Shown one piece after another: positions 17,201 to 23,152 of a stretch of 33,045 nucleotides of DNA (position 1 is the stretch's first letter; the number at the start of each line of letters is the position of its first letter). The notes under the pieces were generated by a model. The model saw only the letters and a list, made by a program, of their open reading frames with translations. It had not been told where the DNA came from and searched no databases. The DNA is taken from positions 1 to 33,045 of the forward strand of contig NZ_BMRE01000071.1 of the NCBI RefSeq assembly GCF_014648475.1. Reading direction: 5' to 3'. This stretch comes from Lentzea flava (lineage in GTDB: Bacteria; Actinomycetota; Actinomycetes; Mycobacteriales; Pseudonocardiaceae). Both the position numbers and the translations under genes were made by a program.

Positions 17201-17484
17201 ACCATGATGAAGCCGACGAGCGCCAGGCCGATGACCTGGAAGAGCAGCAGCGCCCACAGCGCTGCCTGCTTGTGCCTGCGCAACGCGGCGCCCAGCACGA
17301 AGAACACCATGGCGATGAAGAGGTTGCCGTCGATCGGCAGGCCGGTGACGTACCCGATGCCGTCGGCGACGTCGGTGAACCAGCTGTCCTCGGGCAGGAT
17401 CAGCCGGAGCAGCGACAGCACCCCGGCCAGCTGCACGACCGTCGCGATCGCGCCCGCGGTCTTCCACTTCCACGCCGGTGTCAC
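14242..17484 (-). CDS. lysX: Bifunctional lysylphosphatidylglycerol synthase / lysyl-tRNA synthetase
   Basis: A 1080-residue LysX-type fusion. The order is an N-terminal membrane part with several helices (about 8-230), an MprF-type GNAT-fold lysyl-transferase domain (DUF2156, about 240-560), then an OB-fold anticodon domain and a class II lysyl-tRNA synthetase core (about 600-1080). Synthetase landmarks are GGANARPF, motif 2 FELNRNFRNEG and motif 3 GGLGMGVDRLLMML. The protein charges tRNA-Lys and transfers lysine to phosphatidylglycerol, making the membrane more cationic and resistant to cationic peptides. The GTG at 17484 is chosen because GGGAG lies 5 nt upstream and the frame beyond overlaps a divergent gene. 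Actinobacteria with LysX usually carry a separate housekeeping LysRS elsewhere. Divergent alpha/beta hydrolase starts 21 nt away. Confidence 0.95.
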   Translation of the reverse strand: MTPAWKWKTAGAIATVVQLAGVLSLLRLILPEDSWFTDVADGIGYVTGLPIDGNLFIAMVFFVLGAALRRHKQAALWALLLFQVIGLALVGFIMVILAVAPEEVLEEGEEPHWVFLAAGVGTSLLFVALLWIVRDAFPARLARGAWRRALTSFVLGMVALVLLGWGLTEVFPGKLVEQLDKLAWAANQATGEVVRLGRLDIPEGPQWLSVLLGLGGTLVAIRGLYVFFRGVRTQNMITPDEELAVRRLLAADGEPDSLGYFATRRDKSVVFAASGRAALTYRVIGGVTLASADPIGDEEAWPEAVLAWLSEARTYGWMPGVLGASERGAQVYADAGLKALEIGDEAILDVREFNLAGPERRGLRQAVSRVERAGYTTRVRRHSEIAPDEMASILDLAQAWRGAETERGFSMALGRLGDPSDGRCVMVEAYDASGALRGLLSFVPWGRRGVSLDLMRRDRSAENGLNEYMVAQLAAAAGHLGVQRISLNFAMFRAVFEEGEKIGAGPVLRAWRRVLSLASRFFQLESLYRSNAKYLPDWEPRFLCYQRSRSLPQVSIAAGIAEGFVPSLRSLRKRALQKTDVSSDFAAQVAEIDAIKVEPKPVRRPEQVRVRIAKVERLVSQGVDPYPVGFERTDLLAAARERFGEVVSVTGRVVALREMGKLCFARLRDFSGEIQLMLTVDSLGDALASWKSDVDLGDHVGVTGEVIKSDHGEISVLATSWTMTAKCLHPLPDKRKGFTDPEARVRQRYLDLVVNQDSAALLKLRSDVIRSVREFLHSHSYLEVETPMLQAVHGGANARPFVTHINAYDMRMYLRIAPELYLKRLCVAGVDRVFELNRNFRNEGADATHNPEFTMLEAYQSYADYRAMLDLVRTLIQHAAREAFGAEVAQRPDGTFDLSGEWPVIPVYTAVSEALDAVVTPDTSVSELRSLLSTRGVEINEDWDHGQLVQEAYDSFVEPSTVGPTFYIDFPTSVSPLTRQHRVDPRLAERWDLVAFGAEIGTAYSELTDPLEQRRRLEAQSLKAASGDVEAMELDEDFLRALEHGMPPTGGLGMGVDRLLMMLTGTSIRQTVLFPFVKPQ

Positions 17485-17505
17485 GTCAACTCCCGAGGTC
17501 GGCTG

Positions 17506-18345
17506 ATGACCGCCATGATCTCGTCTTCGGCCGGACGGGTGCATGTCGCCTCCTCCGGGCGTGTCGACCAGCCCGTCGTCGTGCTCAGTTCGGGCCTGGG
17601 CGGCGCGTGGTTCGACTGGGACCGGACGGTGCGGCTGCTCGAACCACACGCTCGGGTGATCGTGTTCGACCGGCCTGGGCTGGGGATGAGCGGACCTGCC
17701 CGGCGCGGGCCGTCGCTGGCGCGCGAGGTGGCCGTGCTGGACGCCGTGATGCGCGGCATCCCCCGTGCGGTCCTGATCGGACATTCGATGGCGTCGATGC
17801 ACGTCGAGGCCTACGCGCGGTTGCGGCCGCACCGGGTCGACGGGCTCGTGCTGCTCGATCCGGACACCGAGACACCGGGCGCGGGGGCGCCGTTCGACGT
17901 GTCGGCGGTCGTCGCTCAGGGGCTCAGGGCGTTCGGCAGCCGGTGGCTCGGCGCGCGGCTCACGCGGCGGTTCGGGCACTCGTTCCGGAACCTGCTGACG
18001 GCGGCCTCGACGCTGGGTGTGACCGATCCGGCACCGGCCGGCCTGGTGGAGATGGTCTACCGAAGGCCCGGTGTGGGGCGGGCGGTGCTGGCCGAGCTCG
18101 CGTCGTACCCCGGTCAGGTGGCGACGCTGGAACGCCTGCGCAAGCGTCGTGACCTGCCCGAAGTGCCGTTTCTGGTGCTCACGGCCGGGCGCCGGATCTG
18201 GCCGGAGCACCGGTCGTTGGCCGCCCTCGTGCCGTGGGGACGCAACGTGCCCGTGCCCGGCAGCCGGCACATGATTCAGATGGACCGGCCCGACGCCGTG
18301 GTCATGGCCGTCCGAGAGGTGCTGAGGGGTCTGCCGACGGTGTGA
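17506..18345 (+). CDS. Alpha/beta-fold hydrolase, divergent from lysX
   Basis: A 279-residue hydrolase with no signal peptide or lipobox, so it is probably cytoplasmic. The lid-type fold shows SSGLGGAWFDW for the oxyanion region, nucleophile Ser94 in IGHSMAS, and a late histidine in PGSRHMIQMDRP. The specific substrate is not readable from sequence. It shares a 21 nt intergenic region with lysX, which makes co-regulation plausible; aminoacyl-lipid hydrolases paired with aminoacyl-phosphatidylglycerol synthases are known in other bacteria, but assigning that role here is inference. ATG at 17506 has a modest GAGG 8 nt upstream; an ATG three codons later is an alternative. Confidence 0.8.
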   Translation: MTAMISSSAGRVHVASSGRVDQPVVVLSSGLGGAWFDWDRTVRLLEPHARVIVFDRPGLGMSGPARRGPSLAREVAVLDAVMRGIPRAVLIGHSMASMHVEAYARLRPHRVDGLVLLDPDTETPGAGAPFDVSAVVAQGLRAFGSRWLGARLTRRFGHSFRNLLTAASTLGVTDPAPAGLVEMVYRRPGVGRAVLAELASYPGQVATLERLRKRRDLPEVPFLVLTAGRRIWPEHRSLAALVPWGRNVPVPGSRHMIQMDRPDAVVMAVREVLRGLPTV

Positions 18346-18349
18346 CGGT

Positions 18350-18376
18350 AGCCGCATCTGGGACCGGTTTGCGGCT
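18350..18376 (+). terminator. Possible weak hairpin after the hydrolase
   Basis: AGCCGCA and TGCGGCT form a 7 bp stem around a 13 nt loop, 5 nt after the hydrolase stop. There is no U-tract. It could equally be part of the untranslated region ahead of panB. Confidence 0.3.
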
Positions 18377-18462
18377 GACGGTGTCACCCTGGTGTTCGGC
18401 AACCGTGCACAACGCGCCCGGGGACCTGCTCAGGCGGGCCTCGAGGAAAGGAACGGTCGACG

Positions 18463-19317
18463 ATGACCACTGCCGAAGTTTCCGCGCCCTACGGCAACGG
18501 AGCAGGCCAGAAGGCCCCCGCCAAGAGGGTTCGCGTCCACCACCTGCGTGAGATGAAGGAACGCGGCGAGCCGTGGCCCATGCTCACCGCGTACGACACC
18601 TTCACCGCCTCGATCTTCGACGAGGCCGGTATCCCCGTGCTGCTGGTCGGCGACTCCGCGTCGAACACCGTCTACGGCAACGACACCTCGCTGCCCGTCA
18701 CGGTGGACGAGCTGATTCCGCTGGTACGCGCGGTGACGCGCTCGGTCAAGCGCTCTCTCGTGGTCGCTGACCTGCCGTTCGGCTCCTACCAGGTGTCGGT
18801 CGAGCAGGCCGTGGCGACCGCCGTGCGGTTCATGAAGGAAGGCCAGGCGCACGCGGTCAAGCTGGAGGGTGGCTCGTACTTCGCGCCGCACATCCGCGCG
18901 ATCACCGCCGCGGGCATCCCGGTCATGGCGCACATCGGCTTCACCCCGCAGTCCGAGCACCAGCTGGGCGGCTACCGCGTGCAGGGCCGTCACGAGAACC
19001 ACGACACCGTGGTCCGCGACGCGCTCGCGGTGCAGGAGGCCGGTGCGTTCGCGGTCGTGCTGGAGATGGTGACCGCCGAGGTCGCGAAGCAGATCACGCA
19101 CGACCTGGTCATCCCGACCGTCGGCATCGGCGCCGGTCCGGACACCGACGCCCAGGTGCTCGTGTGGCAGGACATGATGGGCCTGAACCGCGGCAAGGCG
19201 CCCCGGTTCGTCAAGCGCTACGCCGACATCGGCAACATCATGCTGGGCGCGGCGACGGAGTTCGCGAACGAGGTCCGCGGGCACCAGTTCCCCGGTCCCG
19301 AGCACACGTTCCACTGA
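18463..19317 (+). CDS. panB: 3-methyl-2-oxobutanoate hydroxymethyltransferase
   Basis: A 284-residue cytoplasmic enzyme for the first committed step of pantothenate/CoA synthesis: it adds a hydroxymethyl group from methylene-tetrahydrofolate to ketoisovalerate. Family landmarks in order are MLTAYDTFTASIFDEAGI, the metal-site VGDSASNTVYGN, LPFGSYQVS, the HIGFTPQSEHQLGG loop, catalytic-region VLEMVTAEVAKQIT and the closing PTVGIGAGPDTDAQVLVWQDM. The length is normal, with a ~25-residue N-terminal extension common in actinobacteria. GGAAAGGA sits 10 nt before the ATG. In M. tuberculosis panB (Rv2225) lies next to the Hip1 genes in the same relative orientation; here nadE through the hydrolase lie between them. 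Confidence 0.97.
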   Translation: MTTAEVSAPYGNGAGQKAPAKRVRVHHLREMKERGEPWPMLTAYDTFTASIFDEAGIPVLLVGDSASNTVYGNDTSLPVTVDELIPLVRAVTRSVKRSLVVADLPFGSYQVSVEQAVATAVRFMKEGQAHAVKLEGGSYFAPHIRAITAAGIPVMAHIGFTPQSEHQLGGYRVQGRHENHDTVVRDALAVQEAGAFAVVLEMVTAEVAKQITHDLVIPTVGIGAGPDTDAQVLVWQDMMGLNRGKAPRFVKRYADIGNIMLGAATEFANEVRGHQFPGPEHTFH

Positions 19318-19321
19318 TTGA

Positions 19322-19374
19322 ACGATGAAGGGTCCCTTCATCCACTTGAGGTGGAAGAAGGGACCCTTCATCGT
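19322..19374. terminator. Large bidirectional hairpin between panB and the GST gene
   Basis: ACGATGAAGGGTCCCTTC (19322-19339) is perfectly inverted at 19357-19374. Inside, TCCAC and GTGGA continue the stem after one A/A mismatch, leaving a 5 nt loop TTGAG. The total is 18 + 5 bp. Each 18 nt arm also contains the self-palindrome GAAGGGTCCCTTC with its centre slightly altered. It begins 5 nt after the panB stop region and touches the last base of the convergent GST stop codon, so it can terminate both genes. Confidence 0.75.
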
Positions 19375-20231
19375 CAGCGGGTCCAGGCTGTTGGGTCTGG
19401 GCCCGCGGGCACTATGCCGGTCGGATTGATCTGGTGGTGCGTCACGTAGTAGTGGCGCTTGATGTGGTCCCAGTCGACCGTGTCGCCGAACATCGCGTAG
19501 AGGCGCTTCGCATAGGCCCACAGGTTCGGCATCTCGGTCAGCTTGTTCCGGTTGCATTTGAAGTGTCCGTGGTAGACGGCGTCGAACCGGACGAGCGTGG
19601 TCCAGAGCCTGATGTCGGCCTCGGTGAGCTGGTCGCCGACGAGGTACCGGTTCTTCCCTAGGTGCTCTTCGATGCGGTCGAGTTCGGCGAACAGGTTCGT
19701 GTACGCCTCCTCGTAGGCCTCCTGTGACGTGGCGAAACCTGCTTTGTAGACGCCGTTGTTGACGTTGTGGAAGATCGGCTCGATCCAGGCGTCGATCTCC
19801 TCGCGCAGGTGCTCGGGGTAGAGCGTGCTCTCCGGGCGCCAGCGGAGGCTGAAGTCCAGCGTGATCTGCGGGTAGTCGTTGGTGACGACCTTCCCCGTGG
19901 TGCTGTCGACGAGCGCGGGGACGGTGACTCGGCCGTCGTAGTTCTCGTCGGCCTTGTCGTAGGCCTCTTTGAGGAAGTCGATGCCGAGGACGGGGTCGGT
20001 CTCGGGGAAGCGCCAGCCGCGTTCGTCCCGGATGGGGTCGACGACCGCGAGCGAGATGGCGTCTTCGAGGTTCAGCAGCTTGCGGACGATGATCGCTCGA
20101 TGCGCCCACGGGCAGGCGAGGCTGACGACGAGCCGGTAGCGGCCGGGTTCGGGCTCCGGCCGCGCGGTGAAGCGGTTGGGCTGCCGGACGAACGCCCCAG
20201 TGGTCGAGGTCTCCTTCGTGAACTGCGCCAT
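19374..20231 (-). CDS. Xi-class glutathione S-transferase family protein (glutathionyl-hydroquinone reductase-like)
   Basis: A 285-residue cytoplasmic protein of the ECM4/YqjG group. The N-terminal thioredoxin-fold part contains the catalytic cysteine motif ACPWAHR (Cys40), with a substrate-binding segment VPALVD; the all-helical C-terminal part shows IDAWIEPIFHNVNNGVYKAGFA, the signature of the Xi class, and LTEADIRLWTTLVRFDAVYHGHFKCN. Known members reductively remove thiols from quinone conjugates. Actinomycetes generally use mycothiol rather than glutathione, so the physiological thiol may be mycothiol or another; this is inference. It is somewhat shorter than many homologues. ATG at 20231 starts MAQFTKETS; divergent from the iminopeptidase with an 18 nt gap. 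Confidence 0.9.
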   Translation of the reverse strand: MAQFTKETSTTGAFVRQPNRFTARPEPEPGRYRLVVSLACPWAHRAIIVRKLLNLEDAISLAVVDPIRDERGWRFPETDPVLGIDFLKEAYDKADENYDGRVTVPALVDSTTGKVVTNDYPQITLDFSLRWRPESTLYPEHLREEIDAWIEPIFHNVNNGVYKAGFATSQEAYEEAYTNLFAELDRIEEHLGKNRYLVGDQLTEADIRLWTTLVRFDAVYHGHFKCNRNKLTEMPNLWAYAKRLYAMFGDTVDWDHIKRHYYVTHHQINPTGIVPAGPDPTAWTR

Positions 20232-20237
20232 GTCGTC

Positions 20238-20244
20238 GACGATA
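20238..20244. promoter_or_regulatory. Shared, symmetrical -10 for two divergent leaderless genes
   Basis: The 7 bp GACGATA reads GACGAT on the plus strand, 6 nt before the iminopeptidase ATG (20250), and TATCGT on the minus strand, 7 nt before the GST ATG (20231). Both genes therefore have a -10-like box at the leaderless distance, formed by the same bases, and the 18 nt gap has no room for ribosome-binding sites plus separate promoters. Confidence 0.45.
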
Positions 20245-20249
20245 GGCCC

Positions 20250-21191
20250 ATGTACCCGGAGATCGAGCCCCACGCGTCAGGTCACCTGGACACCGGTGAC
20301 GGCAACCTCGTGTACTGGGAGGAGTGCGGAAACCCCGCCGGCAAGCCCGTCGTCTTCCTGCACGGCGGCCCCGGCGGCGGGTGTTCGCCGTCGCACCGCC
20401 GCCTGTTCGACCCGGCCGCCTACCGGATCGTCCTGTTCGACCAGCGCGGGTGCGGGCGTTCGTTGCCGCACGCTTCGTCGTCGGGTGATCTGTCGCTGAA
20501 CACGACGTGGCACCTCGTCGCCGACATGGAACTGCTGCGGGAGTCGCTCGGGATCTCGCGGTGGCAGGTGTTCGGCGGGTCGTGGGGCTCGACCCTGGCG
20601 CTGGCGTACGCCGAGACGCATCCGTCGCGGGTTTCCGAGCTGGTGCTGCGCGGGATCTTCACGCTGCGATCGTCCGAAGTGGACTGGTACTACCGCGGCG
20701 GGGCGGCGAACCTCTTCCCCGACCTGTGGGAGAGGTTCATGGAGCCGATCGCCGGACTCGACGGCGATCCTGTTGAGCTGTACGCGAAGCTGCTGTCCTC
20801 GCCGGATCCGTCGGTGCACGGGCCTGCTGCCGTCGCGTGGAGCACCTGGGAGGGCGCGACCGTGACGTTGCTGCCCCGGCCGGAGCTGGTGGCGGAGTTC
20901 GCCGTGCCGTCGTACGCGCTGGCGTTCGCCCGGATCGAGAACCACTACTTCGTGAACAACGGGTGGTTCGAGGAAGGCCAGCTGATCCGGGATGCCGTGC
21001 GGCTGAAGGACATTCCCGGTGTGATCGTGCAGGGGCGCTACGACGTCGCGACGCCCGCGGTGTCGGCCTGGGACCTGCACAAGGCGTGGCCGGGGTCGGA
21101 ACTGGTGCTGGTGCCGGACGCCGGGCACGCCTACGACGAGCCCGGCATCCTCGCGGCACTGCTGGCGGCGACGGACCGGTTCCGCGACTAG
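20250..21191 (+). CDS. pip: Proline iminopeptidase
   Basis: A 313-residue alpha/beta hydrolase that releases N-terminal proline from peptides in the cytoplasm. The oxyanion motif HGGPGGGCSP (from residue 38), FDQRGCGRS, nucleophile Ser111 in GGSWGSTLAL, acid Asp265 in GRYDVATP and His293 in DAGHAYDEPG are all in the order expected for prolyl aminopeptidase (family S33). The length is typical. It is divergent from the GST gene and probably translated from a leaderless mRNA. Its TAG stop lies in a CTAG tetramer that also encodes the stop of the convergent lectin gene. Confidence 0.95.
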   Translation: MYPEIEPHASGHLDTGDGNLVYWEECGNPAGKPVVFLHGGPGGGCSPSHRRLFDPAAYRIVLFDQRGCGRSLPHASSSGDLSLNTTWHLVADMELLRESLGISRWQVFGGSWGSTLALAYAETHPSRVSELVLRGIFTLRSSEVDWYYRGGAANLFPDLWERFMEPIAGLDGDPVELYAKLLSSPDPSVHGPAAVAWSTWEGATVTLLPRPELVAEFAVPSYALAFARIENHYFVNNGWFEEGQLIRDAVRLKDIPGVIVQGRYDVATPAVSAWDLHKAWPGSELVLVPDAGHAYDEPGILAALLAATDRFRD

Positions 21192-21610
21192 CGGCGGCCG
21201 ACCCACTTCGCGCTCGACGTGGTGCACGCGGCCACCGTGACCTGAGCCGTCAGGCACTTGCCGGTGGCGATGTTGCGGAACTGGAAGGACGTTCCCGTGG
21301 GCGGGTTGCGGCGCCAGCGCTGGGTGCTCGCGCCGCAGACCTGGCCCGACACGTTGCCCGTGCTGCTGGCGGTCAGGCACTTGCGGGTGGCCACGTTGTG
21401 CGGCACGTCCGCGTCGCTGACCGGGACGATCCACTGCTGGTCCGCGGCGAGCTCGTTGCAGGCCCTCAGCACGATGTCGGTGCCGGAGTCGGCGAGGCAG
21501 CGGCTGGTGCCGGCGAGCTGGTAGACGAACACCGGCTCGGCCTGCGCCGGGATGGCGGTGAAGGTCGTGACAGCGGCGGCGGTCGCGATGATCGCGGCTA
21601 GTTTCCCCAT
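21188..21610 (-). CDS. Secreted single-domain ricin-type (beta-trefoil) lectin
   Basis: A 140-residue protein with a Sec signal peptide (1-24, cleavage after AQA) followed by one ricin B-like trefoil. Three lobes can be followed by their QxW-type ends (QQWIV, QRWRRN, AKWVG) and by repeated Cys-Leu segments (RCLADS, KCLTAS, KCLTAQ). There is no attached catalytic domain, unlike most actinobacterial ricin domains that sit on glycosidases. It should bind carbohydrate outside the cell; its partner is unknown. AGGAT lies 6 nt before the ATG. It is the last gene of the long minus-strand run, 48 nt after the BtuF-like gene, and its stop shares the CTAG with pip. Confidence 0.85.
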   Translation of the reverse strand: MGKLAAIIATAAAVTTFTAIPAQAEPVFVYQLAGTSRCLADSGTDIVLRACNELAADQQWIVPVSDADVPHNVATRKCLTASSTGNVSGQVCGASTQRWRRNPPTGTSFQFRNIATGKCLTAQVTVAACTTSSAKWVGRR

Positions 21611-21658
21611 GCCGAGATCCTGGCAGCGTGATCAGTCCCGCGAATCCACCTGTGGTTG

Positions 21659-22420
21659 TCAACCCTGGCCGTAGTCCAGGGCCCGTTCGAGGCTGTGCCG
21701 CGCTTCCACCAGAGACGGGCCGTACCAGGTCAGGTGACGGCCGTTGACCAGCACGTACGGCAGGCCGGGGAAACTCTCCGGGCCGTCTTCGTGGGTGAAC
21801 AGGTACGGCTCGTCGGGCAGGATGACCAGGTCGGGGCGCTTCGCGTTGAGCTCTTCGAGGCTCGGCCGCGGGTAGCGCTCGGCGTCGTCGGCGTAGACGT
21901 TCTCGATTCCCAGGCGCCGCACCACATCGGTGGCGAAAGTGTCGCGGCCGACGACGACCCACGGACGGCGCCAGACCGGGATCAGCGCGGTGAGCCTGGC
22001 CGGTTTCGTCTCGCGCCACAGGTCTTCTGCCTGGGTCAGCCAGTCCGGTTCGAGGTCCCAGGCTGTGGCGAAGAGTCGTCGCAACGACTTCAGCGCCAGG
22101 GGGACGGTCTTCGGGGCTTCGGTGACCCAGACCTGGATGCCGTTGGCGCGCAACCGGTCGACGTCCTCGGCGCGGTTCTCCTCGGAGTTCGCGATGACGA
22201 GGTCGGGGTTCACCGCGAGGATCTTGTCGACGTCGGGGTACTTCGAGCCGCCGATGCGCTGGACGTCCAAATCGGACGGATGGGTGCAGTAGTCCGTCGC
22301 GCCGACGAGGGCGTCCGGGACGCTGACCGCGACGGCCTCGGTGATGGAGGGGACCAGGCTGACCACGCGGGCCGGCTGGTCGAGCACCACCGGCTCACCG
22401 AGGTCGTCGACGGGCAGCAT
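21659..22420 (-). CDS. BtuF-like helical-backbone metal/cofactor receptor without signal peptide
   Basis: A 253-residue protein of the class III periplasmic-binding-protein fold (cobalamin/iron-siderophore receptors). Landmarks are RVVSLVPSITEAV at the N terminus, the GATDYCTHP loop, PDLVIANSEENRAEDVDRL, and the C-terminal-lobe strand RPDLVILPDEPY. It begins almost at the first beta strand: there is no signal peptide or lipobox, and no ABC permease or ATPase is near, so a cytoplasmic role is likely. The start ATG overlaps the stop of the F420 reductase by one base (TGATG), indicating coupled translation. A link to F420 or to a corrinoid cofactor is possible but not shown by sequence. Confidence 0.82.
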   Translation of the reverse strand: MLPVDDLGEPVVLDQPARVVSLVPSITEAVAVSVPDALVGATDYCTHPSDLDVQRIGGSKYPDVDKILAVNPDLVIANSEENRAEDVDRLRANGIQVWVTEAPKTVPLALKSLRRLFATAWDLEPDWLTQAEDLWRETKPARLTALIPVWRRPWVVVGRDTFATDVVRRLGIENVYADDAERYPRPSLEELNAKRPDLVILPDEPYLFTHEDGPESFPGLPYVLVNGRHLTWYGPSLVEARHSLERALDYGQG

Positions 22421-23085
22421 CAGACTCCCGTGATCTTCAGACCGGCGTGCGTCTTGTAGCGCCGGTTGATCGCGATGAGGTTCGCGGTGAACGCCTCGAC
22501 CTGGTGGGCGTTGCGCAGCCGGCCGCCGTAGACGCCGCGGAAGCCGGGCACCAGCTCGGCCAGCTCGCGGACGGTGTCGGTGGCCTCGCGGTCGTCGCCG
22601 AGGACCAGCACGTCCATGTCCACTTCGGACACCGACAGGTCGGCGAGCAGCACGGCGGACACGTGGTGGAACGCGGCGGTGACCCTGGACTCCGGCAGCA
22701 GCAGCTCGGCCTGCTGGGCGGCACTGCCCTCGGTGACCGGGAGCGCGAACGGGCCCTGCTTGTCGAAGCCGAGCGGGTTCACGCAGTCGATGACGATCTT
22801 GCCGGCCAGCTGGTCGCGCAGGCTCTGGAGGAGGTCGCCGTGACCGTCCCACGGAACGGCCACCAGCACGATGTCCGAGTCGGCTGCGCAGTCGGAGTTG
22901 TCCTTGCCCTCGACATGGCCGCCGGCGACCTCGGCGATCTCCTTGGCTGCCAGTTCCGCGCGCTCGGCGCTGCGGGAGCCGATGATCACCTTGAGGCCCG
23001 CCTTGGCCCAGCGGATGGCGAGGCCCTTGCCCTGGGCTCCGGTGCCGCCCAGGACGCCGACGGTGAGGTCACGAATGTCTGTCAC
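22420..23085 (-). CDS. npdG: NADPH-dependent F420 reductase (F420H2:NADP oxidoreductase)
   Basis: A 221-residue Rossmann-fold enzyme that passes hydride between NADPH and the deazaflavin cofactor F420. The N terminus shows the dinucleotide motif VGVLGGTGAQGKGLA, then GSRSAERA (NADP-phosphate contact), DIVLVAVPW, and the typical C-terminal stretch VPGFRGVYGGRLRNAHQVEAFTANLIAINRRYK. Start is GTG at 23085; the gap to the upstream RNase gene is 67 nt, so it may have its own promoter, although none is obvious. It is coupled to the BtuF-like gene downstream. It implies that the organism makes F420. Confidence 0.92.
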   Translation of the reverse strand: MTDIRDLTVGVLGGTGAQGKGLAIRWAKAGLKVIIGSRSAERAELAAKEIAEVAGGHVEGKDNSDCAADSDIVLVAVPWDGHGDLLQSLRDQLAGKIVIDCVNPLGFDKQGPFALPVTEGSAAQQAELLLPESRVTAAFHHVSAVLLADLSVSEVDMDVLVLGDDREATDTVRELAELVPGFRGVYGGRLRNAHQVEAFTANLIAINRRYKTHAGLKITGV

Positions 23086-23152
23086 CCCTGCATCTTCACA
23101 CGGGGGCGTGGGTCGGGGCTGTGCAACGTGACCTTGCGCTCGGAGTTCGGAT

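Noticed and set aside
17485..18402. Extension of lysX by 306 codons upstream
   Set aside because: The added part is antisense to the alpha/beta hydrolase and low in hydrophobic residues; GGGAG plus GTG at 17484 is the natural start.
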